Assembly (NCBI RefSeq): GCF_900167275.1
Contig: NZ_FUWX01000004.1
Span: 124,001-188,000, forward strand
Reading direction: 5' to 3'
From: Cetobacterium ceti
Lineage (GTDB): Bacteria > Fusobacteriota > Fusobacteriia > Fusobacteriales > Fusobacteriaceae
Length of the DNA: 64,000 nt
In this document: in pieces, positions 52,701 to 61,837 of the stretch
Layout of the letters: every line of letters begins with the position of its first letter
How positions within the stretch are numbered: position 1 is the stretch's first letter
Notes under the pieces: model-generated
Told to the model about the DNA's origin: nothing
The model's database searches: none
What the model saw: the letters and a program-made list of their open reading frames with translations, nothing else
Translations under genes and position numbers: made by a program

Positions 52701-54089
52701 GGTTATTTAGAGATAAATAATTTCAATTTAACTAATGAAAAATATGGAGTATATTTAAGTAATTTAAATATAAAGGGAGAATTAGCGGGAAAATTTTTAA
52801 AACTTTCTAAATTTGAAGGAAGTCTAAATAAAGGGAAAGTTTCAGCTGAAGGATATTTAACAATTCCTAGTATAAATAAAATTGAAACTGATCCAGATAT
52901 TTGGACAAATTTAGATTATTATATAGGTCTTAAGTTAGATAAGGTACATTATAAATATGAAGATTATTTTGATCTAACTTTAAGTACAAACTTAAAAACT
53001 AGAGAAAATAAACTTTATGGAGATATAACTATAAATAATGGACTTGTAAAAGGAATTCCCTATGGAAATAAAAGTTTAATTAAAATAATATGGGAATTTA
53101 TTTATGATAAAACAAAGGCTCTTATAACTAAAAGTAAAGATTTAGGAAAAGATTTTGAAATAAAAAGTGAAATTGAAACGAAATTACAGTTAGATATAGG
53201 ATTTAATATTGAAAAGGGGATAAAATTAGATATAGATCAATTAAACCCTGTTGTTCAAGGAGTTCAAGGAACTATTTTTGGTTCAGGTTTCTTAAGAGGA
53301 AAGGATAATAAACTTAATTTAACAGGAGAAGTAGATTGGAAAAATGGACAATTTACCCTTGGAAATAATCAATTTGATATAAGTAGAGCATTGGTATTAT
53401 TTTCAAATAAAGAGGAGTATATTCCAGATGTTAATCCTACAATAATTTTTGAAGCTAACACATTAACAGATACAGGAAGAATAGAGGTTTCTGTACTGGG
53501 AACTCTTAAAAATTTAACTATGAATGTTAGAAGTAATCAAGGAGTTAGTAGTAGTAATTTAAGTGCTTTAATTACAGGAAATAATATTCAATCGGAAACT
53601 ACAGCTACAGCATTTATTATGAAATCTATAATAGATAGTCAAATATCAGATATGTTATTAAGACCAATATCAACAACAGTAAAAGATGTATTTCATATTT
53701 CAAAATTTAGACTTGTATCAAATATTGTGAACTTAAATAATAATCAAGATGATAATAATGACAAAGGGAATAATTTTGGTTTTGGAGCATATTTAGAAGC
53801 AGAAAATCCAATATATAAACAAGAATATTTTTGGATTGCAAAGGTTGCAGTTGCCCAATCAACTCAAGAAAGTGCAAGGGATAAGGAAAATAACCAAGCT
53901 ACAGTAAATGACTATGATCTTAAAGTTGAAAGAAGGTTTCCTTCAGGTTGGTCATGGGGAATAGGAGTAGCACAATTACCAAGAGATTCAACTATAACAG
54001 AGGAAAGAACAGGAAAATTAAATTATTATATTGATTTTAAGTTTGAAAGAAAATATAATAGTCTAGTAGATATCTTCAAAAGAGAGTAA
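49776..54089 (+). CDS. tamB: Translocation and assembly module / inter-membrane bridge protein TamB
   Basis: A long periplasm-spanning AsmA-like protein of 1437 residues. One N-terminal membrane anchor (about 9-24) is followed by a very long run of alternating beta strands rich in Asn, Lys and Gly, the groove-like repeating fold of this family. The C-terminal ~350 residues form the DUF490 (TamB) domain, with NPVVQGVQGTIFGSGFLRGKDNKL, INPTIIFEAN-like (VNPTIIFEAN) and LSALITGN as family landmarks. Placed directly before bamA and with no tamA near, it may work with BamA or in lipid transport. Confidence 0.9.
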   Translation: MEFFKKHKKLIAIIIPLFILWGIYYNVKNNLPIVVEKILKIALGPEISSTSITFPKFGEIDIKNAKLVDKGKLIVDAPEIKILYSKKSLKDFSLEAIDVYNPYVVIERKDADLNIADAFSSDKKDNKDDKKAGTNVPIGIIRVFNGDVLYRDLSYSRPIEKLVHNIDGYVSFNKKLGIKLEYSGDIEKKQYFKYSFNNYKKEYSMNIFLKDVNLDDKLLQFAYDDKDLENVKGIVNLDLTIDSDGLYGKGDFSNGGVTYKDLDYRVTNIDGKVAFLGDKIDLKSTYDIFGSKGKFNVNYSEEKGVDVDFILNNLKYSDLEKYKLLRELKLPLNFLKFKNVLINLNYNKKKEFSVNIDFNCDPLKFTGGKVQNIKGKFIYKNDKIYLNGINFNVIYKNKFIDYNRTFILNSELIPKDEGLDFIVDSQLGKFKGEFSKEKQKVKIYSQNKNVFQMDLKSGNINIEKLRLKNFIENYSLNISGEKIKNDINIKNLELRDEDSEILGSGFYNLENKNYEIDYIGKNINSERLKFLKNINFSGNTFGKIKGEKDKFILENQLEDFSGSFEEIKIKNLRTYTLIKNEEKLLGDFQGTIEKISYGKYHLDGIRFGGQYKNKIISIVNLNNQILSLKGNVNLNTMDVNGQYSLNNITEEKFNLKNIKFNLKNVDGNISGKINNPTVTLGLKNGEIYTNSGKNINLYGNLLLKDKVIKTDKFYINESFIEGKYNLENKIGDWKIQLFEENLPKYFSKELINFRVLGRIVGKIDNTHIKTYGMVTIDSGFYKENKLPKIKSEIQYESKNYSDGNIKFKYINIYNDEMKKLLNITGLINLKENKLDFILNKQKLDLKDIEEYTKSKEIKGSINLQGELKGPFDKIKYKAYIKDGKIQVGDIIFDKLETFISGDKENLKLNYFKFNYLGNFLTSSGDFNIDNKKYNFTLKSNKIDLSFLEIFLKKYHLGKINGIANLNLTLTENSNKGYLEINNFNLTNEKYGVYLSNLNIKGELAGKFLKLSKFEGSLNKGKVSAEGYLTIPSINKIETDPDIWTNLDYYIGLKLDKVHYKYEDYFDLTLSTNLKTRENKLYGDITINNGLVKGIPYGNKSLIKIIWEFIYDKTKALITKSKDLGKDFEIKSEIETKLQLDIGFNIEKGIKLDIDQLNPVVQGVQGTIFGSGFLRGKDNKLNLTGEVDWKNGQFTLGNNQFDISRALVLFSNKEEYIPDVNPTIIFEANTLTDTGRIEVSVLGTLKNLTMNVRSNQGVSSSNLSALITGNNIQSETTATAFIMKSIIDSQISDMLLRPISTTVKDVFHISKFRLVSNIVNLNNNQDDNNDKGNNFGFGAYLEAENPIYKQEYFWIAKVAVAQSTQESARDKENNQATVNDYDLKVERRFPSGWSWGIGVAQLPRDSTITEERTGKLNYYIDFKFERKYNSLVDIFKRE

Positions 54090-54104
54090 AGGTGGAGGTT
54101 AAGG

Positions 54105-56177
54105 ATGAAAAAATATTTAGTTTCACTCCTAGTGTTTGTTATGTCACTTGTGTCCTATGGAGCTACAACGGGATATCTAGTAAAAGCAATTGATGTAGTA
54201 AATACTAGAGAGATTCCTACTGAGGTTATTTTAGGAAAAATGACTTCAAAAGTAGGACAAAACTTTTCCACAGAAAATTTACTTAAGGATTATAATGGCA
54301 TAAAAAAAGCAGATTATGTTGAAAATGTGACTATTTATCCAAAAGTATATGACGGTGGAATAAAATTAACTGTAGAAATACAGGAAAAACCAGATGCAAA
54401 AAAACTTTTAGAAAAAGAGGGAATTATTCCACTTTCTGAAAGAGAAAAAGTTGATACATCCTTAGTTGTATCATCGGTAGAAGTTGTAGGGAATACTTAT
54501 ATTCCAATGAGTGAACTTTCTGAAAAAATTCCAGTAAAAGTTGGAGCTTATTTTTCTAAAAATAAAATAGTAGAAGGGCAAAGAAATTTACTTGAAACAG
54601 GATATTTTAGAAGTGTTGAGCCAGAAGTATATAATTATCCTTCAGGGGTTGTAGTAGTATATAATTTAATAGAAAATCCTGTTATTACAGGGGTTAATAT
54701 TATAGGAAACACTATATATTCTACAGATGAATTGATGAAACTTATAAAAACTCAACCTGGAAAAGTTTTAAATATCAATACTCTTAGACAGGATAAAGAC
54801 GCAATTTTAGGAAAATATAATGAAAATGGTTATGTTTTAGCAGAAATTGTAGATATTGGGTTAAATCAAGGAAATCAATTGGAAATAATTTTAAATGAAG
54901 GGGTTATTAGAGATGTTAAGTTCCAAAAAATGGTAACTAAACAAAAAGGTGGTAGAAGAAAAGCCACTGATAACCAGCTTAAAACAAGAGATTATGTAAT
55001 TGCAAGGGAAGTAGAAGTTAAACCTGATCAAGTATTTAATATTAATGCTTATGATGAAACAGTTAAAAATTTAATGAGACTTGGATATTTTAAAAATGTT
55101 AAATATGAAGTTAAAGATATCCCAGGAGATCCTGATGGAAAAGAATTAGTTTTATTATTAGATGAAGATAGAACTGCAACTTTACAAGGGGCTATATCAT
55201 ATGGTTCTGAAGTTGGTCTTTTAGGAATGTTATCTATTAAAGATATTAACTGGCAAGGTAGAGGACAGGACTTAGGATTTACATTTGAAAAATCAGATAG
55301 AGATTACACAAGTTTCTCAATAGACTTCTATGATCCATGGATTAGAGGAACAGATAGAATTTCATGGGGATGGAGTGCTTATAAAACTGAGTACGAAAAT
55401 GATGATAGCGTATTATTTAATAAAATAGATACATACGGAGCTAAATTAACAGTTGGTAAAGGACTAAGTAAATATTTAAGATTTAATGTTGGAACTAAAT
55501 TAGAGCATGTGACAGAGGAAAGAAATGATGATTCTCAATGGGCAAATTTCTTAAAAGAAAATGGATATGGGAAAAAAGCAGATTATATGCTATGGAGTAT
55601 TTATCCATCTTTAGTTTATGACTCAAGAAATAACTATTGGAATCCTACAGCAGGAGATTATGCAAAATATCAAGTTGAAATGGGATATGCAAGTGGAGAA
55701 TATTCAGAAGGATTTGCTAATACAACACTTGAATTAAGAAAATATCATAGAGGATTCTTTAAAAAGAATACTTTTGCCTATAGAGCAGTATTTGGTATTA
55801 TGACAGATAGTACACCTGAATCACAAAGATTCTGGGTAGGTGGAGGAAGTACACTTAGAGGATATGACTCAGGATATTTCCAAGGAACTCAAAAAGTTGT
55901 TGGAACTATTGAAAACAGAACTCAAATAAATGATATTTTAGGATTTGTAGTATTTAGTGATTTTGGTAGAGCTTGGGATTACAGAGGTAAAGACCCAGGA
56001 TATTTAAGTGAAAATAGAGATGCACAATTCCCAACAGGAATAGCTACAACAGCTGGAGTAGGATTAAGACTTAATACTCCTATTGGACCATTAAGATTTG
56101 ACTTTGGTTGGCCAGTTGGTGGAGATAGAGATGAAAGTGGTATGAAGTTCTACTTTAATATGGGACAATCATTCTAA
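54105..56177 (+). CDS. bamA: Outer membrane protein assembly factor BamA
   Basis: An Omp85 protein of 690 residues with a signal peptide to about residue 19. It has POTRA domains (for example VVSSVEVVGNTYIPMSEL, ITGVNIIGNTIYSTDELMKLI) that are fewer or shorter than the proteobacterial five, then a 16-strand barrel. The barrel shows the loop-6 lid motif GGSTLRGY (VRGF/Y type) and ends in a Phe (..NMGQSF), the expected C-terminal signal. GTGGAGG precedes the ATG. With tamB upstream and skp downstream it makes an assembly cluster. Confidence 0.94.
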   Translation: MKKYLVSLLVFVMSLVSYGATTGYLVKAIDVVNTREIPTEVILGKMTSKVGQNFSTENLLKDYNGIKKADYVENVTIYPKVYDGGIKLTVEIQEKPDAKKLLEKEGIIPLSEREKVDTSLVVSSVEVVGNTYIPMSELSEKIPVKVGAYFSKNKIVEGQRNLLETGYFRSVEPEVYNYPSGVVVVYNLIENPVITGVNIIGNTIYSTDELMKLIKTQPGKVLNINTLRQDKDAILGKYNENGYVLAEIVDIGLNQGNQLEIILNEGVIRDVKFQKMVTKQKGGRRKATDNQLKTRDYVIAREVEVKPDQVFNINAYDETVKNLMRLGYFKNVKYEVKDIPGDPDGKELVLLLDEDRTATLQGAISYGSEVGLLGMLSIKDINWQGRGQDLGFTFEKSDRDYTSFSIDFYDPWIRGTDRISWGWSAYKTEYENDDSVLFNKIDTYGAKLTVGKGLSKYLRFNVGTKLEHVTEERNDDSQWANFLKENGYGKKADYMLWSIYPSLVYDSRNNYWNPTAGDYAKYQVEMGYASGEYSEGFANTTLELRKYHRGFFKKNTFAYRAVFGIMTDSTPESQRFWVGGGSTLRGYDSGYFQGTQKVVGTIENRTQINDILGFVVFSDFGRAWDYRGKDPGYLSENRDAQFPTGIATTAGVGLRLNTPIGPLRFDFGWPVGGDRDESGMKFYFNMGQSF

Positions 56178-56199
56178 TAAAAAACGGAGGATAAGTAAT

Positions 56200-56685
56200 A
56201 TGAAAAAAATATCAATGTTATTACTAGGATTAACAGTTGCATCTTCAGCTTTTGCAATGAAAGTTGGATATGTAAATTCACAGGAATTATTTTCAAATTA
56301 TACACAAACTAAGATAATTCAAAATAATTTAAATAAACAAAAATCAAGATTAGAAAATGAAATAAAAGAGAAGGAAGTTAATTTACAAAAACTTCAAGTG
56401 GAATTACAAGCTAAAGGAGCTCAAGCAACTGAAGCTCAGAAAAAAGCATTCCAAAATAAAGTTGATGAATTTCAAAAATTAGTAAGAGATTCTCAAACAA
56501 AATTAAATAGAGAAGAGATGTCAAGATTACAAGAAATCGATAGAATTATGAATGGAGCTATTCAAAATGTAGCTAAAAAAGGTGGATACGAATATGTATT
56601 CGAACAAGGAGCTATGAAATTTGGTGGAGACAACTTAACTCCAAAAGTATTACAAGTTATGGAGCAAACAAAAAAACTTAAGTAA
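56200..56685 (+). CDS. skp: Periplasmic chaperone Skp/OmpH
   Basis: The protein has 161 residues with a signal peptide to about residue 19 (SSAFA), then MKVGYVNSQELFSNY, the usual OmpH start. A long charged coiled-coil (about 40-120) forms the tentacles, and a strand pair near residues 130-145 (GYEYVFEQGAMKFGGDNLT) closes the trimer body. It escorts unfolded outer-membrane proteins to BamA. It sits between bamA and lpxD, the same order as in Proteobacteria (bamA-skp-lpxD). Confidence 0.94.
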   Translation: MKKISMLLLGLTVASSAFAMKVGYVNSQELFSNYTQTKIIQNNLNKQKSRLENEIKEKEVNLQKLQVELQAKGAQATEAQKKAFQNKVDEFQKLVRDSQTKLNREEMSRLQEIDRIMNGAIQNVAKKGGYEYVFEQGAMKFGGDNLTPKVLQVMEQTKKLK

Positions 56686-56704
56686 AATATAAGGGAGGTT
56701 AGGA

Positions 56705-57709
56705 ATGTCATATAAGATAAGTGACTTAGCTAATCTTCTTGGTTGTGAGATTAAGGGAGATTTAAGTCTAGAAGTTTCTGGACTTGCTCCCTTTTTTCAA
56801 GCTCAAGAGGATAGTTTAACATTTGCATCTGATGAAAAATTCTTAAAAAAATTAAATGAAACAAAGGCTATTGCAGTAATAGTTCCAGATATTTCATTAC
56901 CAGAAATTGGTAAAACATATTTAGTTGTAAAGGAAAATCCAAGATTATTAATGCCAAAACTTTTAGGATTCTTTAAAAGAGAAACTAAAAAAATGGAAAA
57001 AATGATTGAAGATTCTGCAACTATAGGAGAAAATTGTGAAATTGCACCTAATGTTTATATAGGTCATGATGTAAAAATTGGAAATAATGTAAAAATATAT
57101 CCTAATGTAACTATTAGTGAAGGTGTAGAAATAGGTGAAGGAACAGTAATTTATTCTAATGTAACTATAAGAGAGTTTGTAAAAATTGGAAGAAATTGTG
57201 TGTTTCAACCTGGAGCTGTAATTGGTTCTGATGGATTTGGATTTATTAAAGTTGGTGGAAATAATACTAAGATAGATCAAATAGGATCAGTTGTAATAGA
57301 GGACGAAGTTGAAATTGGAGCAAATACAACTGTGGATAGGGGAGCTATTGGAGATACAATAATAAAAAAATATACTAAAATAGATAACCTAGTACAAATA
57401 GCTCATAATGATATAATTGGAGAAAATTGTTTAATTATATCTCAAGTTGGAATAGCTGGAAGTGTTGAAGTTGGAAATAATACTACATTAGCAGGGCAAG
57501 TTGGAGTAGCAGGGCATTTAAAAATAGGAAGTAATGTAACAGTTGCTGCTAAATCAGGAATTATGGGGAATGTGAAAGATAATCAAGTTATGTCTGGATA
57601 CCCACTTGTATCTCATAGGGATGATTTGAAAATAAAGGCAACCTTAAGAAAATTACCAGAAATGGCTAAAAAATTAAAAGAGTTAGAAAAGAAAATAATG
57701 GAAAAATAA
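56705..57709 (+). CDS. lpxD: UDP-3-O-acyl-glucosamine N-acyltransferase
   Basis: Adds the second acyl chain to the glucosamine precursor of lipid A. The protein has 334 residues: an N-terminal uridine-binding domain ([18 protein letters not shown]..., about 1-100), then a left-handed beta helix of hexapeptide repeats ([31 protein letters not shown] and so on) and a C-terminal helix. The catalytic His lies in [11 protein letters not shown] near residue 235. A strong terminator follows, ending the mnmG/tamB-lpxD stretch. Confidence 0.95.
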   Translation: MSYKISDLANLLGCEIKGDLSLEVSGLAPFFQAQEDSLTFASDEKFLKKLNETKAIAVIVPDISLPEIGKTYLVVKENPRLLMPKLLGFFKRETKKMEKMIEDSATIGENCEIAPNVYIGHDVKIGNNVKIYPNVTISEGVEIGEGTVIYSNVTIREFVKIGRNCVFQPGAVIGSDGFGFIKVGGNNTKIDQIGSVVIEDEVEIGANTTVDRGAIGDTIIKKYTKIDNLVQIAHNDIIGENCLIISQVGIAGSVEVGNNTTLAGQVGVAGHLKIGSNVTVAAKSGIMGNVKDNQVMSGYPLVSHRDDLKIKATLRKLPEMAKKLKELEKKIMEK

Positions 57710-57720
57710 TTTTAAAAAAT

Positions 57721-57750
57721 GGCTGGAAGATATAAATCCAGCCTTTTTTT
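57721..57750 (+). terminator. Intrinsic terminator after lpxD
   Basis: A seven-base-pair perfect stem GGCTGGA/TCCAGCC with a nine-base loop, followed by seven T residues. Confidence 0.88.
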
Positions 57751-57760
57751 TAAAATATAT

Positions 57761-57788
57761 TTGATTTAAAATATTTACATGGTAAAAT
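57761..57788 (+). promoter_or_regulatory. Promoter for the DUF2344-serS unit
   Basis: TTGATT (57761-57766), 16 bases, TAAAAT (57783-57788) with an extended TGG before it, just after the lpxD terminator. Confidence 0.6.
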
Positions 57789-57821
57789 ATGGTGAAATAT
57801 CAAGGGAAATAGAGGTAATTA

Positions 57822-58412
57822 ATGAAGAAGAGAATATATTTTGATAAGTTTGGGGAAATGAGATTTATATCCCATTTAGATACTTTGAGATTTATGGATA
57901 GACTTTTAAAAAAATGTCATATTCCAGTTAAATATAGTCAAGGGTTTCACCCAAGACCAAAAATTTCCTTAGGAAATCCAGTTTCCTTAGGAACAGCAGC
58001 GTACAATGAAGTTATGGATATAGTTTTAGATATTCCTATGACAGATGAAGAGTTAAGAGATAAATTAAATTCTAGTGAAGTAATAGGATTTAGAGTTAAT
58101 AAAGTAGAAACAGTTGAAGATAAAAGCAGTATAACTGATATATTTATAAATGCTTTATTTGAAGTAGAGGGAGAAAAGGAAGATATTGATAAACTTTTTG
58201 ATCTTTTAAATCAAGAGGCAATAGTAGAAAGAAAAGAAAAAAAAGGTAAAGTTACTGAAAGAAATCTTAAGGAAAGAGTAATTGAGTTTTCAAGAGAGGG
58301 AAATATTGTAAAAATGGAATTAGTAAATATTTCACCAAATTCTTTTTTAACTTTAGCAGATATTAAAATTGAAGATGTTAATATTAAAAAATTAGGATAT
58401 AAACAAATATAA
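57822..58412 (+). CDS. DUF2344 (radical SAM-linked) protein
   Basis: A 196-residue protein. The N-terminal KRIYFDKFGEMRFISHLDTLRFMDRLLKKCHIPVKYSQGFHPRPKISLGNPVSLG is the hallmark of DUF2344. The family is usually next to or fused with a radical SAM protein and is thought to help that enzyme act on RNA, but the biochemical role is unclear. Here the partner is not adjacent; the only radical SAM gene in the window lies at 18.9 kb and is of another type. serS follows 24 bases after its stop. Confidence 0.87.
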   Translation: MKKRIYFDKFGEMRFISHLDTLRFMDRLLKKCHIPVKYSQGFHPRPKISLGNPVSLGTAAYNEVMDIVLDIPMTDEELRDKLNSSEVIGFRVNKVETVEDKSSITDIFINALFEVEGEKEDIDKLFDLLNQEAIVERKEKKGKVTERNLKERVIEFSREGNIVKMELVNISPNSFLTLADIKIEDVNIKKLGYKQI

Positions 58413-58436
58413 TAACTTGTAGAAGGGAGAGACGTC

Positions 58437-59708
58437 ATGTTAGATTTAAAATTTATACGTGATAATATTGAATTTTTAGGAGAGATGTTAAAAAATAGAA
58501 ATGCAAACGTTGACCTAAATGAATTTGTACAATTAGATGGAGAAAGAAGAGAGATACTTACAGAAGTAGAATCTTTAAAAAACAAAAGAAACGTTGAATC
58601 TGCTGAAGTAGCAAGAAGAAAAAAAGCGGGAGAAGATGCTTCGGAAATAATTGCTGAAATGGGAAAAGTTTCTGCAAGAATTAAAGAACTAGATGTAAAA
58701 TTAGCAGAGGTAGAGGAAAAATTAACTTATTTCCAAATGATAATACCAAATGTTTATGATAAATCAACTCCAATTGGACAATCTGAAGATGATAACGTTG
58801 AAGTTAGAAGATGGGGAACTCCAAGAGAGTTTACATTTGAACCAAAACCTCACTTTGAAATAGGAGAGAATTTAGAAATTCTTGATTTCGAAAGAGGAGC
58901 AAAATTAGGTGGATCAAGATTTGTTGTATATAGAGGAGAGGGAGCTAGATTAGAAAGAGCTCTTATTAACTTCATGTTAGATACTCACACTAGAGAGCAT
59001 GGATATACTGAACATATTACTCCATTTATAGTAAATAGAGAAATTTGTGAGGGAACAGGTCAATTACCTAAATTTGAAGAGGATATGTATAAAACAACTG
59101 ATGATATGTTTTTAATTTCGACTTCTGAAATTACTTTAACAAATTTACATAGAAAAGAAATATTAGATGAGAAAGATTTACCTAAATATTACACTGCATA
59201 TTCTCCATGTTTTAGAAGAGAAGCAGGATCATATGGTAGAGACCTTAAGGGATTAGTAAGATTACACCAATTTAATAAAGTTGAAATGGTAAAATTAGCA
59301 ACTCCTGAAACTTCATATGATGAATTAGAAAAAATGGTACAAAATGCTGAAACAATTTTACAAAGATTAGGATTGCCATACCGTGTAATTCAATTATGTT
59401 CAGGAGATATTGGTTTCAGTGCTGCTAAAACTTATGATTTAGAAGTATGGGTACCATCTCAAAATAAATATAGAGAAATCTCTTCTTGTTCAAACTGTGA
59501 AGGGTTCCAAGCTAGAAGAATGGGACTTAAATACAGACCAGAGGGAAGCTCTAAGAGTGAATTTGTTCACACTTTAAATGGATCAGGATTAGCAGTAGGA
59601 AGAACATTATTAGCTATAATGGAAAATTATCAGCAAGAGGATGGTTCATTCTTAATACCAGAAGTTTTAGTTCCTTATATGGGTGGACTAAATGTTATTA
59701 AAAAGTAG
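58437..59708 (+). CDS. serS: Seryl-tRNA synthetase
   Basis: Charges tRNA-Ser and precharges tRNA-Sec where present. The 423-residue protein has the N-terminal coiled-coil arm (about 30-105), then the class II catalytic domain: motif 2 ([35 protein letters not shown]) and motif 3 ([21 protein letters not shown]) near the C-terminus. The tail [16 protein letters not shown] is canonical. GAAGGGAG precedes the ATG. A small membrane protein starts inside its last codons. Confidence 0.96.
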   Translation: MLDLKFIRDNIEFLGEMLKNRNANVDLNEFVQLDGERREILTEVESLKNKRNVESAEVARRKKAGEDASEIIAEMGKVSARIKELDVKLAEVEEKLTYFQMIIPNVYDKSTPIGQSEDDNVEVRRWGTPREFTFEPKPHFEIGENLEILDFERGAKLGGSRFVVYRGEGARLERALINFMLDTHTREHGYTEHITPFIVNREICEGTGQLPKFEEDMYKTTDDMFLISTSEITLTNLHRKEILDEKDLPKYYTAYSPCFRREAGSYGRDLKGLVRLHQFNKVEMVKLATPETSYDELEKMVQNAETILQRLGLPYRVIQLCSGDIGFSAAKTYDLEVWVPSQNKYREISSCSNCEGFQARRMGLKYRPEGSSKSEFVHTLNGSGLAVGRTLLAIMENYQQEDGSFLIPEVLVPYMGGLNVIKK

Positions 59709-60165
59709 TTTACTAATACTTTTTATTTGTAATCTATTTAGTAAAACATTAAATGAAGTTTCAATTTTATTTGTTCTAGGATTAATATTAAATTTTATAT
59801 ATAATAAAAATTTATATAAAAGTATAAAAAAAATTAAATTTTTTCTAATTTTCTATTTAACAACATGTCTTGTTCAACTTTTTTATGTGCAAGAGGGAGA
59901 AGTCCTTTTTAAAATATACAAGATATATATTACAAAGGAGGGAATGGTAAATTTTGGAATAAGTTTTTTAAGAATTTTCAATTTACTTTTTCTGTCTTGG
60001 GTTGTTAATAGTCAAAAACTATTTAATGGAAGATTTGCTGGGTATCAGCAAGTAGTAGAAAATGTTATGGATTTAGTTCCAGAAGTATTTAAACTATTTA
60101 AGAAAAAAATGAAAATAAAATGGTTTTTTAGACATATTTTAAATCAGATAAAGGTAAAAATATGA
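59692..60165 (+). CDS. Small membrane protein of unknown function, coupled to serS
   Basis: The protein has 157 residues with three or four hydrophobic segments (3-15, 23-39, 50-67 and 87-105) and a very basic C-terminus ([23 protein letters not shown]). The arrangement of helices with an amphipathic basic end slightly recalls EcfT/CbiQ-type coupling proteins, but it is too short and lacks a clear motif. Its ATG overlaps the serS end by 17 bases in another frame. The aldolase promoter begins about 15 bases after its stop. Likely real, given the coupling and membrane-like composition, but unidentified. Confidence 0.6.
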   Translation: MLLKSSLLILFICNLFSKTLNEVSILFVLGLILNFIYNKNLYKSIKKIKFFLIFYLTTCLVQLFYVQEGEVLFKIYKIYITKEGMVNFGISFLRIFNLLFLSWVVNSQKLFNGRFAGYQQVVENVMDLVPEVFKLFKKKMKIKWFFRHILNQIKVKI

Positions 60166-60178
60166 TAGTTTGGAACCA

Positions 60179-60207
60179 TTGATTTTATGAAAAAATTTTG
60201 TTAGAAT
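60179..60207 (+). promoter_or_regulatory. Promoter for the aldolase gene
   Basis: TTGATT (60179-60184), 17 bases, TAGAAT (60202-60207) with an extended TGT before it, 33 bases before the fba ATG. Confidence 0.7.
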
Positions 60208-60239
60208 TACTTAGAATCATAAATTTGGGAGGTTAACAA

Positions 60240-61220
60240 ATGGCTTATAATTATAAAGACTTAGGTCTTTCAAATACTAGAGAAATGTTTGCTAAGGCGA
60301 ACAAGGAGCACTATGCAGTACCTGCATTTAACTTCAATAATATGGAGCAAATGCAAGCAATAGTTGAAGCTTGTGCTGAAATGGGTTCACCAGTAATTCT
60401 TCAATGTTCTACAGGAGCTTTAAAATATATGACTAAGGAAGTTGTTCCTATGTTAGCTAAAGCAGGAGTAGATAGAGCAAGAGCTTTAGGATCAGATATT
60501 CCTGTAGCTTTACACTTAGATCATGGTCCAGATTTAGAAGCAGTAAAATTAGCTATATCAGCTGGATTCTCATCTGTAATGATTGATGGATCTCACTATG
60601 ATTTTGCTAAAAACATGGAAGTTACTAAGGAAGTTGTTGAGTATGCTCATAAATTTGATGTAACTGTTGAAGGAGAATTAGGAGTATTAGCAGGAGTAGA
60701 AGATGATGTTGTTGCAGAACACCACATTTATACTGACCCAGAAGAAGTAATTGAATTTGTTGGAAATACAAGTGTTGATTCATTAGCAATTGCAATTGGA
60801 ACTTCACATGGAGCTCATAAATTTAAGCCAGGAACAAATCCAAAATTAGAATTAGATGTATTAACTAAGGTTGAAGAGAAATTACCTGGATTCCCAATCG
60901 TTTTACACGGATCATCAGCAGTACCTCAAAAGTATGTTGAAATGATTAAAAAATTCGGTGGAGAATTAAAGGATGCAATCGGAATTCCTGATTCTGAATT
61001 AAAAGGAGCAGCTCAATCAGGTGTTGCTAAAATAAACGTAGATACTGATGGAAGATTAGCATTTACAGCAGGAGTTAGAGAAGTATTTGCAACTAAACCA
61101 GGAGAATTTGATCCTAGAAAATATTTAGGTGTAGCTAGAGAAGAAATGAAAAAATACTATATAGAAAAAATTAAAACTGTATTTGGTTCTGAGGGAGCTT
61201 ACACAAAAGCAGCTAAGTAA
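60240..61220 (+). CDS. fba: Class II fructose-1,6-bisphosphate aldolase
   Basis: A zinc-dependent glycolytic aldolase of 326 residues. It opens with LGLSNTREMFAKANKEHYAVPAFNFNNMEQ. Metal- and substrate-binding motifs follow: VALHLDHGPD, MIDGSHYDFAKNMEVTK, GELGVLAGVEDDV, a GTSHGAHKF segment, and VLHGSSAVP. The codon use is cleaner than in its neighbours (frequent TTA, GGA and CCA), fitting high expression. GGGAGG precedes the ATG and a strong palindromic terminator follows, so it is a single-gene unit. Confidence 0.96.
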   Translation: MAYNYKDLGLSNTREMFAKANKEHYAVPAFNFNNMEQMQAIVEACAEMGSPVILQCSTGALKYMTKEVVPMLAKAGVDRARALGSDIPVALHLDHGPDLEAVKLAISAGFSSVMIDGSHYDFAKNMEVTKEVVEYAHKFDVTVEGELGVLAGVEDDVVAEHHIYTDPEEVIEFVGNTSVDSLAIAIGTSHGAHKFKPGTNPKLELDVLTKVEEKLPGFPIVLHGSSAVPQKYVEMIKKFGGELKDAIGIPDSELKGAAQSGVAKINVDTDGRLAFTAGVREVFATKPGEFDPRKYLGVAREEMKKYYIEKIKTVFGSEGAYTKAAK

Positions 61221-61234
61221 GAAAATATTTTATG

Positions 61235-61262
61235 GAGAGTTCACGTGAACTCTCTTTTTTTT
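61235..61262 (+). terminator. Intrinsic terminator of fba
   Basis: A perfect palindrome with arms GAGAGTTC and GAACTCTC and an ACGT loop, followed by a run of T residues. Confidence 0.9.
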
Positions 61263-61325
61263 ATTTGCTTTTTTATGGATAATATAGTAATAAAAGAGTG
61301 ACATAATAAAAAAAGGAGGAAAGAT

Positions 61326-61817
61326 ATGTTATGTAAAAATAATTTAAAAGAGGAGGGATTCCATAAACTTCAAGTCTATATAGATGGATTAGAGGAAAAA
61401 GATGGGGCACTTATTTCTGTACTTCATCAAGCCCAGGAAATATTTGGTTATTTACCTGAAGAAGTTCAAGAATATGTAGCAAAAAATCTAAATATTCCTA
61501 TTTCAAAAGTTTATGGAGTGGTAAGTTTTTATCAATTTTTTACCATGGTTCCAAAGGGAAAATATCCAATTTCAGTTTGCATGGGAACAGCTTGTTATGT
61601 AAGGGGAGCTGAAAAAGTTTTGGATAGTATAAAAAATTATTTAGGAATAAATATGGGAGAAACAACAGAGGATGGATTATTTTCCTTAGATACTTTAAGG
61701 TGTGTTGGAGCTTGTGGAATGGCACCTGTTGTTATTATAGGAAAAGATGTTTATGGAAAAGAAGATGTTCAGGACATGAAAAAAATACTTGAAAAATATA
61801 GAAACCTAGAAAAATAA
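61326..61817 (+). CDS. NAD-linked [FeFe]-hydrogenase subunit, NuoE-like (HndA/HydC-type)
   Basis: A thioredoxin-like [2Fe-2S] protein of 163 residues. The cluster cysteines are in SVCMGTACYVRGAEK and LRCVGACGMAPVV, and the N-terminal helical region contains LISVLHQAQEIFGYLP, the usual NuoE opening. It starts a three-gene set (NuoE-, NuoF- and NuoG/hydrogenase-like) typical of electron-bifurcating or NADP-reducing [FeFe] hydrogenases of anaerobes. AAAGGAGG lies just before the ATG. Electrons pass between NAD(H), ferredoxin and protons; which cofactor is used cannot be read here. Confidence 0.92.
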   Translation: MLCKNNLKEEGFHKLQVYIDGLEEKDGALISVLHQAQEIFGYLPEEVQEYVAKNLNIPISKVYGVVSFYQFFTMVPKGKYPISVCMGTACYVRGAEKVLDSIKNYLGINMGETTEDGLFSLDTLRCVGACGMAPVVIIGKDVYGKEDVQDMKKILEKYRNLEK

Positions 61818-61837
61818 AAATATTTGGGGAGGACTAT

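Noticed and set aside
56963-57280. Minus-strand 105-codon frame opposite lpxD
   Set aside because: The repeated Tyr/Ile/Ser/Asn pattern is the reverse of the hexapeptide repeats of lpxD, not a gene.
60201-60218. Tandem TTAGAAT repeat before fba as an operator
   Set aside because: One copy is the -10 element itself and the second is likely chance in AT-rich DNA; there is no inverted symmetry.
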